From the NCBI RefSeq assembly GCF_000718515.1, contig NZ_JNZS01000026.1:1-64000 (forward strand): a stretch of 64,000 nucleotides of DNA, given 5' to 3'. Each line of letters opens with the position of its first letter. The first letter of the stretch is position 1. The position numbers and the translations under genes were made by a program. Under the pieces are notes generated by a model. The model searched no databases and was not told the DNA's origin. It was given only the letters and a program-made list of their open reading frames with translations. Below are positions 26,309-34,423 of this stretch, one piece after another. The stretch is from Micromonospora parva (GTDB lineage Bacteria; Actinomycetota; Actinomycetes; Mycobacteriales; Micromonosporaceae).

Positions 26309-27960
26309 GACCGCTCGATCCGGCTCGGCAGCCGGACGGTGAACCGGCTGCCGCCGTCGTCCGAGCGATCCACCTCGGCGCTGCCGCCGTGCCGGCGCAC
26401 CACCTGCCCGACCAACGCCAGGCCGAGGCCGCGGCCGGTGCTCTTGGTGGACCAGCCGCGCCGGAACGCGTCGGCGACCCGCTCCGGTGCCAGCCCGGGG
26501 CCGCTGTCGGCGACCCGGACCACCAGTTCGTCGTCGGCCGCGCCGACGAAGACGCGTACGCGGCGGGGCGCCGGGGTGCCGGCCACCGCTTCGAGCGCGT
26601 TGTCGACCAGGTTGCCGACCACGGTGAGCAGGTCAGCGGTCGGCAGCGGGCTGTCGTCGAGGCGGCAGTCCGGTTCGACGATCAGGTCCACTCCGCGCTC
26701 GCCGGCCTGCGCGGACTTGCCGAGCAGCAGGGCCGCGAGCGCCGGTTCGGTCACCGCGCCGACCACCCGGTCGGTCAGCTGCTGGGCGAGGGCCAGGTCG
26801 CGGGTGCCGAGCCGGACGGCCTCCTCGGTGCGGCCCAGCTCGACCAGGGTCAGCACGGTGTGCAGCCGGTTGGCCGACTCGTGGGTCTGCGCCTGCAACG
26901 CCTCGGTCAGCGCCCGCACCGAATCCAGCTCACTGGCCAGGGTGCGCAGCTCGGTCTGGTCGCGCAGGGTCAGCACGGTGCCGAGCGCCGCGCCCTCGAA
27001 ACGGGCGGTCCGCTGGTTGGCGACGAGCACCCGGTCACCGGCGAGGATCGGCTCGTCGCGGGCGTCGCGCCCGGAGTCGAGCAACTCGGCCGCCGCGGGC
27101 GGCAGGTCGATCCCGGCCACCGGCTGATCGATCACCGGCGCGTCCGCGTCGAGCCCCAACAGTCGGCGGCCCTCGTCGTTCACCAGCGCCACCCGACGAT
27201 CGGTGGTCAGCACGACGAGACCTTCGCGCACCGAGTGCAGAACGGCGTCGTAGTACTCGTACATCCGGGTCATCTGCGCCGGCCCCAGACCGTGCGTCTG
27301 GCGACGCAGCCGGCGGCTGAGCAGCCAGGAGCCCGTCGCGGCGAGCGCCAGAGCCGGCGCGGCCACCCCGAACAGCACCGGCAGTTGGCCGAGCAGCTTA
27401 CGGTCGATGGCCCGGGTGGTGATGCCCACCGAGACCAGACCGACGAGGTGCCGCTGCTCGTCGTACACGGGAACGACAGCGCGCACCGACTCGCCGAGCG
27501 TGCCGACGTTCGTGGTGGTGAAGGGGTGGCCGGCCAGGGCGGGCCCGATCTCGCCGACGAACGGCTGGCCGATGCGCTCGCGGGTGGGGTGTGAGAAACG
27601 GGTGCGGTCGGGGGCCATCACCACCACGAAGTCGGTGCCCGTGGCCAGCCGGGTCGATTCGGCGTACGGCTGCAGGATGCTGGCCGGATCGGCGGTGGTG
27701 AGGGCGGCGCGGACGTCGGGGGAGCGCGCCACCGTCTGCGCCACCGCGAGCACCTCCTCCTGCGCGGCCTGGCGGGAGTCGCTGCGGGCCAGCCAGACGG
27801 CGCCCGCCGCGCCGGCCAGCACCAGCAACGTCACCACCATCGCCTGGAGGGCGAAGAGTTGCCCCGCGATGCTCCACTGGCGTCGGGCCACCTCCACCAC
27901 CTCCTCGTCGCGCCGCCGTTGCTGCCATCGCGGTGAACAGAATGACCGCAAGGCTGTCAA
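26305..27960 (-). CDS. CitA/DcuS-type sensor histidine kinase
   Basis: A 551-residue kinase. The order is: membrane helix (about residues 32-54), an extracytoplasmic PAS/CACHE-like ligand domain (about 55-185; FVVVMAPDRTRFSHPTRERIGQPF, AVVPVYDEQRHLVGLVSVGI), second helix (about 190-215), cytoplasmic PAS, a SpoOB-type phosphoacceptor helix with QTHESANRLHTVLTLVELG near residue 360, and a HATPase domain (DNALEA, DSGPGL, GRGLGLALV). This is the layout of citrate and C4-dicarboxylate sensors. The start may be further in because the first 30 residues are atypical. Divergent from dctA with a gap of 28 bp. Confidence 0.92.
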   Translation of the reverse strand: MTALRSFCSPRWQQRRRDEEVVEVARRQWSIAGQLFALQAMVVTLLVLAGAAGAVWLARSDSRQAAQEEVLAVAQTVARSPDVRAALTTADPASILQPYAESTRLATGTDFVVVMAPDRTRFSHPTRERIGQPFVGEIGPALAGHPFTTTNVGTLGESVRAVVPVYDEQRHLVGLVSVGITTRAIDRKLLGQLPVLFGVAAPALALAATGSWLLSRRLRRQTHGLGPAQMTRMYEYYDAVLHSVREGLVVLTTDRRVALVNDEGRRLLGLDADAPVIDQPVAGIDLPPAAAELLDSGRDARDEPILAGDRVLVANQRTARFEGAALGTVLTLRDQTELRTLASELDSVRALTEALQAQTHESANRLHTVLTLVELGRTEEAVRLGTRDLALAQQLTDRVVGAVTEPALAALLLGKSAQAGERGVDLIVEPDCRLDDSPLPTADLLTVVGNLVDNALEAVAGTPAPRRVRVFVGAADDELVVRVADSGPGLAPERVADAFRRGWSTKSTGRGLGLALVGQVVRRHGGSAEVDRSDDGGSRFTVRLPSRIERS

Positions 27961-27988
27961 CGGGTGAGACGCGCTTCACATTGTCGAC

Positions 27989-29368
27989 ATGGACACCACC
28001 ACATCCGCCACCACCCCGGCGCCGGCGGTCCGCCGGGACCGTACCCGTTACCTGTATCTGGCCGTCATCGTGGCCGTCGTCGCCGGCATCGTGGTCGGCC
28101 TGGTCGCCCCCGATTTCGGCAAGGAACTCAAGCCGATCGGCACCGGCTTCGTCAACCTGATCAAGATGATGATCAGCCCGGTCATCTTCTGCACCATCGT
28201 GCTCGGCGTCGGCTCGGTCCGGCAGGCCGCGAAGGTTGGCAAGGTCGGCGGCCTGGCCCTCGGCTACTTCCTGACCATGTCGACGGTCGCGCTCGCCATC
28301 GGCCTGGTCGTCGGCAACCTCATCCACCCCGGCTCCGGCCTGAACCTCGGCCCGGACCTCGCCGGCTCGGGCAAGGCCGCCGCCGGTGACGAGGCCGCCG
28401 GTACCGCCGACTTCCTGCTCGGGATCATCCCGACGACGCTGCTCTCCGCCCTCACCGAGGGCAAGGTGCTCCAGACGCTGCTGGTCGCCCTGCTGGTCGG
28501 GTTCGCCGTCCAGGCCATGGGACAGCGGGGTGAGCCGGTGCTCAGCGCCATCACCGTCGTCCAGCGGGTCGTCTTCAAGGTCCTCGCCATGATCATGTGG
28601 CTGGCGCCGATCGGCGCGTTCGGCGCGATGGCCGCCGTGGTCGGCGCGACCGGCGTGGACGCCCTCAAGAGCCTCGCCCAGATCATGGTGGGCTTCTACG
28701 TCACCTGTCTGATCTTCGTGCTGGTCTTCCTGGGCGCGCTGCTGTGGTTCGTGGCCCGGATCTCGATCTTCTCGCTGCTGCGTTATCTCGGCCGGGAGTT
28801 CCTGCTGATCCTGTCCACCTCGTCGTCGGAGTCGGCGCTGCCGCGGCTGATCGCCAAGATGGAACACTTCGGCGTGAGCAAGCCGGTCGTCGGCATCACG
28901 GTGCCGACCGGCTACTCGTTCAACCTGGACGGTACGGCGATCTACCTGACCATGGCGTCGCTGTTCATCGCCGACGCGCTGGGCAAGCCACTCGCTGTCG
29001 GCGAGCAGATCTCGCTGCTGCTGTTCATGATCATCGCCTCGAAGGGCGCCGCCGGAGTCACCGGCGCCGGGCTGGCCACGCTGGCCGGCGGCCTCCAGTC
29101 GCACCGACCGGACCTCGTCGACGGGGTCGGACTGATCGTCGGCATCGACCGGTTCATGTCGGAGGCGCGGGCGCTGACCAACTTCGCCGGCAACGCGGTG
29201 GCGACAGTGCTGGTGGGAACCTGGACCGGCGAGTTCGACCGGGACCGGGCGGTCGGGGTGCTGAGCGGCAACGACCCGTTCGACGAGGCCACCATGGTCG
29301 ACGAGCACGACGACGCGGCGCCGCGCCCCGACGAGAGGGAGACCGCGCCGGCCGGAGCGTCGGCCTGA
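27989..29368 (+). CDS. dctA: C4-dicarboxylate:cation symporter (DctA/DAACS family)
   Basis: A 459-residue transporter of the dicarboxylate/amino acid:cation symporter family. Multiple helices start at residue 23. The hairpin motif STSSSESALPRL and the TGYSFNLDGTAIY and ASKGAAGVTGAG blocks, which line the substrate and sodium sites, are intact. It imports succinate, fumarate or malate with protons or sodium. The adjacent CitAB-type system, transcribed away from it, is the likely regulator. The C-terminal 40 residues are acidic and disordered. No clear ribosome site precedes the ATG. Confidence 0.92.
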   Translation: MDTTTSATTPAPAVRRDRTRYLYLAVIVAVVAGIVVGLVAPDFGKELKPIGTGFVNLIKMMISPVIFCTIVLGVGSVRQAAKVGKVGGLALGYFLTMSTVALAIGLVVGNLIHPGSGLNLGPDLAGSGKAAAGDEAAGTADFLLGIIPTTLLSALTEGKVLQTLLVALLVGFAVQAMGQRGEPVLSAITVVQRVVFKVLAMIMWLAPIGAFGAMAAVVGATGVDALKSLAQIMVGFYVTCLIFVLVFLGALLWFVARISIFSLLRYLGREFLLILSTSSSESALPRLIAKMEHFGVSKPVVGITVPTGYSFNLDGTAIYLTMASLFIADALGKPLAVGEQISLLLFMIIASKGAAGVTGAGLATLAGGLQSHRPDLVDGVGLIVGIDRFMSEARALTNFAGNAVATVLVGTWTGEFDRDRAVGVLSGNDPFDEATMVDEHDDAAPRPDERETAPAGASA

Positions 29369-29407
29369 CGCACGGACGTGGACCGGGCTTCGCGGTGGCC
29401 CCGGCCG

Positions 29408-29530
29408 CCGTGATCCCGGTCCGCGCCGTGTTCTGCGGTCCACCCCGTGATGCCGGTCCACCCCGTGATCTCGGTCCACGTCGTGATCTCGGTCCACGTC
29501 GTGATCTCGGTCCGCGCCGTGATCCACTCC
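29408..29530. repeat. 18-bp minisatellite
   Basis: About seven units of an 18-bp sequence with consensus CGTGATCTCGGTCCACGT. Adjacent units around 29464-29500 are identical and the outer units diverge. It lies in the 299-bp gap between the dctA gene and the stop of the SLATT-type gene, both of which point towards it. The 18-bp period keeps any reading frame open, but none looks like a gene. The remaining bases up to 29667 are G-rich and show no feature. Confidence 0.85.
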
Positions 29531-29667
29531 GCTTTCTGAATATCGGGGTATCCGAACGGCCCCGACACCGCGCTTTCCTGAAATCCGAGTCGATCTCCGG
29601 GCGGCGGGCGGCGATCTCCAGGCGGCGAGCGGCGGGAGCGGGCGGCAAGGGCTGGATGGCGGCGGTG

Positions 29668-30540
29668 TCAGCGTCGGCGTGCGCGCCACATCGTGTGTTC
29701 CCGGGAAATCGCCGTCTCCGTGTCATTCACGAACCGCGACAGCTCGGCTTCCGTACTGATCCGGGTGGCCAGTGACCCCATGGCGGCAAGCTCCTGACTC
29801 GCCAGCGCGTAGGCGGTCGCCACCGCGCCGTGTTGCCGCGTCTGGGTCCAGGCCGCGCCGGCCGCGACCGCCGCGGCGGCCACCCCGAGCAGGTCGAGGT
29901 CCGTCAGTCCGGCAGCCCTCGACACGGCCAGGGTCACCCCGACGATCTCCAGCACGAGCATGGTCACCGACCAGCGGGTCGCCCGCGCCCGGTTCGCCAG
30001 TGACCGTTCGGCGTACCAGGCCCGCTGGGCCTCGAGACGGCCGACCAGGTACGCGGCGCGGCGCTCCTCAAGGGGGGTGGCGCGCAGCGCACGCATTCCG
30101 TCAGTGATCTGTTGCCCGGCCACCGCGGGAGCCGCCAACCCGGCGGCCGACATGTCCCCGGTCAGGCCCAACAATCGGTTGGTGAATTCCTGAACGCTGT
30201 CCGATTCGCTCTGCGATCGGGGAAAAGGGTCAGCCGCGACGGTGAATCGCCAGGTGAGTGATTTGATGGATTCGGAGAGGGCCCTGCCGACGTACCACCG
30301 TTCATTCGGACGATTGGTGAGGAGAAAGACCTCGACGATCGAGGTGGCGGCGAACGCGCCCGCCGCCAGCGCCGGGCCGAGGGCGAAATTGTCGAGCTTC
30401 CAGGTGGCGACTCCCGCGACAGCGGCCACCAGGAGCAGGGACAGCCGCAGCGCGACAAGGGTGGCGTACACGCGTTGGCCGCGCTGCGACTCATCGGACA
30501 CGGCGCGCTGAAACGGGGGAAGATCCTCGGCCTTCAGCAT
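29668..30540 (-). CDS. SLATT-type (DUF4231) membrane protein
   Basis: A 290-residue protein resembling the SLATT/DUF4231 superfamily. It has a first pair of membrane helices (about residues 27-70), the family-typical segment RWYVGRALSESIKSLTWRFTVAADPFP, a polar middle, the RAQRAWYAERS-like block, a second pair of helices (about 185-225) and a C-terminal helix. SLATT proteins are predicted pore-forming effectors, often beside nucleotide second-messenger (SMODS) or SLOG genes in conflict and immunity loci. Here no such partner is adjacent. The neighbour across a divergent promoter is a small HEAT-like protein. The ATG at 30540 is preferred; upstream sequence reads through to 30711 without family resemblance. 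Confidence 0.75.
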   Translation of the reverse strand: MLKAEDLPPFQRAVSDESQRGQRVYATLVALRLSLLLVAAVAGVATWKLDNFALGPALAAGAFAATSIVEVFLLTNRPNERWYVGRALSESIKSLTWRFTVAADPFPRSQSESDSVQEFTNRLLGLTGDMSAAGLAAPAVAGQQITDGMRALRATPLEERRAAYLVGRLEAQRAWYAERSLANRARATRWSVTMLVLEIVGVTLAVSRAAGLTDLDLLGVAAAAVAAGAAWTQTRQHGAVATAYALASQELAAMGSLATRISTEAELSRFVNDTETAISREHTMWRARRR

Positions 30541-30647
30541 GTCGTTGACCCTCTCGACAGAACATCCAGGACATCGACAGTCGGACGCCAGCCGCTGTAG
30601 ACAGTAGACACCCCTGTCCACCCCCACTCCCACCCCCCACCCGTCAC

Positions 30648-30716
30648 CCCTGGTGATCAAGAGGTTTGCGTCACGACACACCGGGATGGATGACGGAAAG
30701 CTCTTGATCACCAGGG
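30648..30716. repeat. Inverted repeat with perfect 16-bp arms in a divergent promoter region
   Basis: CCCTGGTGATCAAGAG (30648-30663) and CTCTTGATCACCAGGG (30701-30716) are perfectly complementary around a 37-nt centre. It lies between the divergent SLATT-type and HEAT-like genes. It could be an operator, a dispersed intergenic palindrome, or both; the left arm continues with GTTTGCGTCA. Confidence 0.8.
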
Positions 30717-30751
30717 CGGTGGACGTCGATCCGGGTGGGGGCGGGGATGAT

Positions 30752-31177
30752 GTGGGGGTGGAGATTGGGGAGGCACTGAGGTTGGCCCGGTCGCAGTTGT
30801 GGTCGGACCGGGCCCGCGCCGGGCGTCACCTGAGCGCTGTCGTTGGGCGGGAACCGGTGGACACCGTGGTGCGGAGCCTGCTCCTCGACAGCGCGAACAC
30901 CGCGGTCACCGACGCCACCGCCGAGGAACTGCTGCGGCGTCGTGACGCAGCCGGCCTGCGTCTCATCGCGGCAGCGTGGCATGTCGCTGAGCCGGAGCAG
31001 GGGGATCATCTCACCGGTTGCCTGAGCGCCGCCTTCTTCGAGCTCGCCTGCGCGGAGCCGGAGGACCGGATGCGTTTTCGCGCCGTGCTCCGGAGTCTGC
31101 GGGACGATCCCGACCCGGATGTTCAGGCCGGTGCCCGAGACCTGCTTGATCGAGTCGCACAAGCGCTACCGGACTGA
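30752..31177 (+). CDS. Small HEAT-repeat-like protein, function unknown
   Basis: A soluble, all-helical protein of about 141 residues with repeating amphipathic helices (AVVGREPVDTVVRSLLLDSANTAVTDATAEELLRR; a closing LRSLRDDPDPDVQAGARDLLDRVAQ with HEAT-like spacing). The GTG at 30752 or 30758 is the likely start; the frame runs back through the upstream palindrome to 30653, which would be unlikely coding sequence. It is divergent from the SLATT-type gene, so a shared function such as partner or immunity protein is conceivable but unproven. Confidence 0.6.
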   Translation: MGVEIGEALRLARSQLWSDRARAGRHLSAVVGREPVDTVVRSLLLDSANTAVTDATAEELLRRRDAAGLRLIAAAWHVAEPEQGDHLTGCLSAAFFELACAEPEDRMRFRAVLRSLRDDPDPDVQAGARDLLDRVAQALPD

Positions 31178-31209
31178 GAGGCAGCAGGCAGCGCCGGGCC
31201 GTTCGGGGT

Positions 31210-31857
31210 TCATGAGGTGACGGGGTGCGGCGTGGCGGTCGTGTCGCAGGGGGTGCCGATGCCGAGGTTGACGCGGTCGGTCCGGCCGTCCGACGTCACG
31301 ATCAGCGGTACGCAGGCGACCTGCGCGACCCAGGCGCCGCCGACGAAGGCCAGCCACTGCGCCTGCCCACCCTCGGGAGTGCAGGCGTGCACCGTGACGG
31401 TCGCCGCGGGCGCGCCGGTGCCGCCCCACCCGAGCCGGGCCCTGTCCTGCCAGCCCGGTGCCACCCGCAGGTCGACGACGGTGCCGGCGCGGACGACGAG
31501 CCCCCATTTGGCGAACAGTCGCGCCGCCGGATCGGCCTCCCCGGAATCGCCCGCCGACAGCACCGGGGTGTCAGGCACCGCCACGTCCTCGCCCACCAGT
31601 CGGTAGCCGGCCGGCGGCGTCGGCAGCGCGTCGACCGATGGCGTGCACGGCAGCCCGGCACCGCTGGCACCGGTGGCCGGCGCCGACCGGTCGGCCGGAG
31701 TTGCCCGATCAGCCGGCGCCGCCCGGTCGGCCGGCGCTGAGGTGGGCTGGCGCGGGTCACCTGCCGACGTGCAGGCGGACAGGACCACCGCCAGGCACAG
31801 GCCGGCCACCCCGGCCGCGGCGCGTCCGGTCCGGCGCTCCGCAGAATTCGAATTCAT
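31210..31857 (-). CDS. Lipoprotein of unknown function
   Basis: A 215-residue predicted lipoprotein with signal peptide and lipobox LSAC (Cys29). A short Ala/Pro/Asp-rich repeat follows (APADRAAPADRATPADRSAPA), then a globular domain of about 150 residues with four cysteines and several Trp (GWQDRARLGWGG, QWLAFVGGAWVAQVAC). No domain is recognised. It is divergent from the lectin-type Ser/Thr kinase gene, with an AT-rich intergenic region of 183 bp between them. Confidence 0.75.
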   Translation of the reverse strand: MNSNSAERRTGRAAAGVAGLCLAVVLSACTSAGDPRQPTSAPADRAAPADRATPADRSAPATGASGAGLPCTPSVDALPTPPAGYRLVGEDVAVPDTPVLSAGDSGEADPAARLFAKWGLVVRAGTVVDLRVAPGWQDRARLGWGGTGAPAATVTVHACTPEGGQAQWLAFVGGAWVAQVACVPLIVTSDGRTDRVNLGIGTPCDTTATPHPVTS

Positions 31858-32040
31858 TCGATATTTATAGCAGGAGGCCGATATACGCGTTGGTAACATC
31901 GCGGTGGGCGACACTGCTCGTACCAATAGCAGAAATGAACGATCGGTAACCAGTCGATCTTGCGTGTGACATATCCAACTGTCGCTTTTCCAGCCGCCAG
32001 AAGAATTGGGTACGTAAACCAGGGCAGGTACCTTCCTGTC
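31858..32040. promoter_or_regulatory. AT-richer divergent intergenic region
   Basis: This stretch is clearly richer in A+T than the rest of the window (for example GAATTCGAATTCATTCGATA at its left edge) and separates the divergent lipoprotein and kinase genes. It most likely holds both promoters. No operator dyad of convincing length was found. Confidence 0.45.
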
Positions 32041-34350
32041 GTGCCAGACGCCTCTCGACAGTTGATTGCCGATCGCTATCGGCTGGTCCGTCCGCTCGGC
32101 CAGGGCGGGATGGGCCGCGTGTGGCAGGCCCGCGACGAGATGCTGCAGCGCGACGTCGCCATCAAGGAGTTGGTGGCACCGCCCGGCCTGCACGACGACG
32201 AACGTCGGGAGATGCGCGAACGGTCCCTGCGTGAGGCGCGGGCCGTCGCCCGTCTGGGCCACCCCAATGTGGTACGCGTCTTCGACGTGCTGCATTCCGG
32301 CGGCGACCCCTGGATCGTGATGGAGCTCGTGCCGTCCCGGTCCCTGCAACAGGTGCTCGAAGCTGAGGGGTCGATGTCGGCGGACCGCGCCGCCCGGATC
32401 GGGCTGGGCATCCTGGGCGCGCTGCGGGCCGCCCACCGCGCCGGTGTGCTGCACCGGGACGTCAAGCCGGCCAACGTGCTGCTCGCCGACGACGGCAGGG
32501 TGGTGCTGACCGACTTCGGTCTGGCCACCCTCCCCGGCGACCCACGGATGACCCAGACCGGAATGGTGCTCGGCTCGCCGGCGTTCCTCGCACCCGAGCG
32601 GGCCACCGACGGCGACGTGGGGCCGGCGGCCGATCTGTGGTCGCTGGGCGCCACCCTCTACGCGGCCGTCGAGGGACGTACCCCGTACCACCGCTCGTCT
32701 CCGATCGCCACGCTGGCGGCCCTGGCCACCGAGCCACCACCGCCGGCGCGACGGGCGGGTCCGCTGACCCCACTCTTGGAGGGACTGCTGCGCCGGGAGC
32801 CGGGTCAACGGATCAGCGCCGAGGAGGCGGACCGGCTCCTGCGCCAGGCCGCCACCCCGGATGTGCCGGCGACTGAGGTGAGCGGGGCCGACGGCGGACC
32901 GCTGACCCGGATCACCACCGCCACGGCCGACCTGCCCCGTCCGACGATCGTGCCCGAGTTCGTCCCCGCCGAACCCGGCCCGCCCGCGTCGCCGGCCGTT
33001 CCCGACGCGTCCGACGCCCCCGCGGCACCGACTGTCAATGCCGCGCGGGCTGCCCCAACGTCGCCCGCCGCGCCGGCTGCCCCAACGTCGCCCGCCGCGC
33101 GGGCCGCCCCAACGTCGCCCGCCGTCGCTGCCGCGCCCATGTCGCCGGCGGTGCCCCCGTCACCCGCTGCCGCCCCGGTGCCCGGGAAGGGTCGTCAGCG
33201 TCGGGCGCGGCTGATCGGGTCGATCGGGGCCGCCGTGCTGCTGGTCGTCCTGCTGGTGGCCGCGTCAGTGCTCAAGGGCGGGCTGTTCGGTGACCCGGGT
33301 GCCGGCGACGTGGCGGCGCCGGACGTGCACCCGTCGCCGGTCGTCGAGACGCCGGTGTCCAGGGTGCTGCCACCGGCGCCGGCGGGTTGGCGCTACTACC
33401 GTGACGATCCGCGCTTCCTCGTACCGGTGCCGGACGGCTGGCAGGCCCGGCGCGACGGTGAGCGCGCCGTGTTCCGCGAGCCGGACGGCAGTCGCGTGCT
33501 CGTCGTCGACGAACTCCGGTCCGTCCCCGCGGACCCGCTCGCGCAGCTGCGGGCGCGGGAGACGGCACAACGCGGCCGGTACGCCGAGTATCGGCAGGTC
33601 CGGCTCGACGCGCTGCGCTACCAACTGCGGGCCGCCGAGTGGGCGTGGACGTACACCGACCAGGACGGCACGCCGATGCACACGTCGAGCCGGGTGTTCG
33701 TCGGCCACAACGGCCACGCGTACTCGATCGACTGGACCACCTCGGCGGCCGAATGGTCCGCGAGCGAGGCCGTCCTCGCGCTGATCACGGATGGTTTCCA
33801 GGGCCTACCCGTCGCGGGTGCCCCGCCGTCGCGAGCCGCCAGCGCGCCGCCGTCGGCCAGTGCGCCGCCGCCGTCGCCGGGGACGGGCAGCGGAACGACC
33901 ACCGCTCCGGGTAACCAGGCGCCGCCGTCCGCTCCGCCACCGTCTCCGACGAAGAGCAGCCCGCCCGCCGGCAAGCAGATCTCCAGCTTCGCCAGTGACC
34001 GCTGCATCGACATTCCGGAGGGCAACGCCTACGCCGGCGCGCGACCGCAGATCTGGGACTGTCGACGGACCGCCAAGCAACTGTGGACGTTCCCGTCGGA
34101 CGGCACCGTCCGCTCGATGGGGATGTGCCTTGATGTCGCCGGCCACTCCACCCAGGACGGGGCGCACGTCATCCTGGCCGAGTGCTCCGGCGCGTCGTCG
34201 CAGAGGTTCACCCTCAACAAGGCGTACGACCTGGTGAACACCAAGGCGGACAGGTGCGTCGACGTGGTCGACTCGAACCCGGACAACGGCGCCCGGTTGC
34301 AGATCTGGCAGTGCACCGGCAACGCCAACCAGAAGTGGCGGGCCAGCTGA
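32041..34350 (+). CDS. Transmembrane Ser/Thr kinase with extracellular ricin-type lectin domain
   Basis: A 769-residue PknB-like kinase, GTG start. The kinase domain (about 11-275) is intact: G-loop LGQGGMGRVW, K42, HRDVKPANV with D140, K142 and N145, and DFG at 158-160. A linker with three 27-bp tandem units (AAPTSPAAP type, near residues 337-363) follows, then one membrane helix (about 388-410), an extracellular domain of about 160 residues, a Pro/Ser-rich spacer, and a C-terminal ricin B-type lectin domain (about 647-769) with RCID, QIWDC, MCLDV, RCVDV and QIWQC repeats and QxW motifs. This places a sugar-binding domain outside the cell, so it may sense cell-wall or extracellular glycans. 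Confidence 0.92.
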   Translation: MPDASRQLIADRYRLVRPLGQGGMGRVWQARDEMLQRDVAIKELVAPPGLHDDERREMRERSLREARAVARLGHPNVVRVFDVLHSGGDPWIVMELVPSRSLQQVLEAEGSMSADRAARIGLGILGALRAAHRAGVLHRDVKPANVLLADDGRVVLTDFGLATLPGDPRMTQTGMVLGSPAFLAPERATDGDVGPAADLWSLGATLYAAVEGRTPYHRSSPIATLAALATEPPPPARRAGPLTPLLEGLLRREPGQRISAEEADRLLRQAATPDVPATEVSGADGGPLTRITTATADLPRPTIVPEFVPAEPGPPASPAVPDASDAPAAPTVNAARAAPTSPAAPAAPTSPAARAAPTSPAVAAAPMSPAVPPSPAAAPVPGKGRQRRARLIGSIGAAVLLVVLLVAASVLKGGLFGDPGAGDVAAPDVHPSPVVETPVSRVLPPAPAGWRYYRDDPRFLVPVPDGWQARRDGERAVFREPDGSRVLVVDELRSVPADPLAQLRARETAQRGRYAEYRQVRLDALRYQLRAAEWAWTYTDQDGTPMHTSSRVFVGHNGHAYSIDWTTSAAEWSASEAVLALITDGFQGLPVAGAPPSRAASAPPSASAPPPSPGTGSGTTTAPGNQAPPSAPPPSPTKSSPPAGKQISSFASDRCIDIPEGNAYAGARPQIWDCRRTAKQLWTFPSDGTVRSMGMCLDVAGHSTQDGAHVILAECSGASSQRFTLNKAYDLVNTKADRCVDVVDSNPDNGARLQIWQCTGNANQKWRAS

Positions 34351-34423
34351 GCGCTGACGGCGGGGGCGCCGGTGGTTACGGTCGTGGATGCCACGCCTTC
34401 CCGACCGTCCGAGGAGTGATCGC

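Noticed and set aside
29408..29530. Tandem repeats considered as a CRISPR array
   Set aside because: The units are 18 bp head-to-tail with no unique spacers and no cas genes are nearby.
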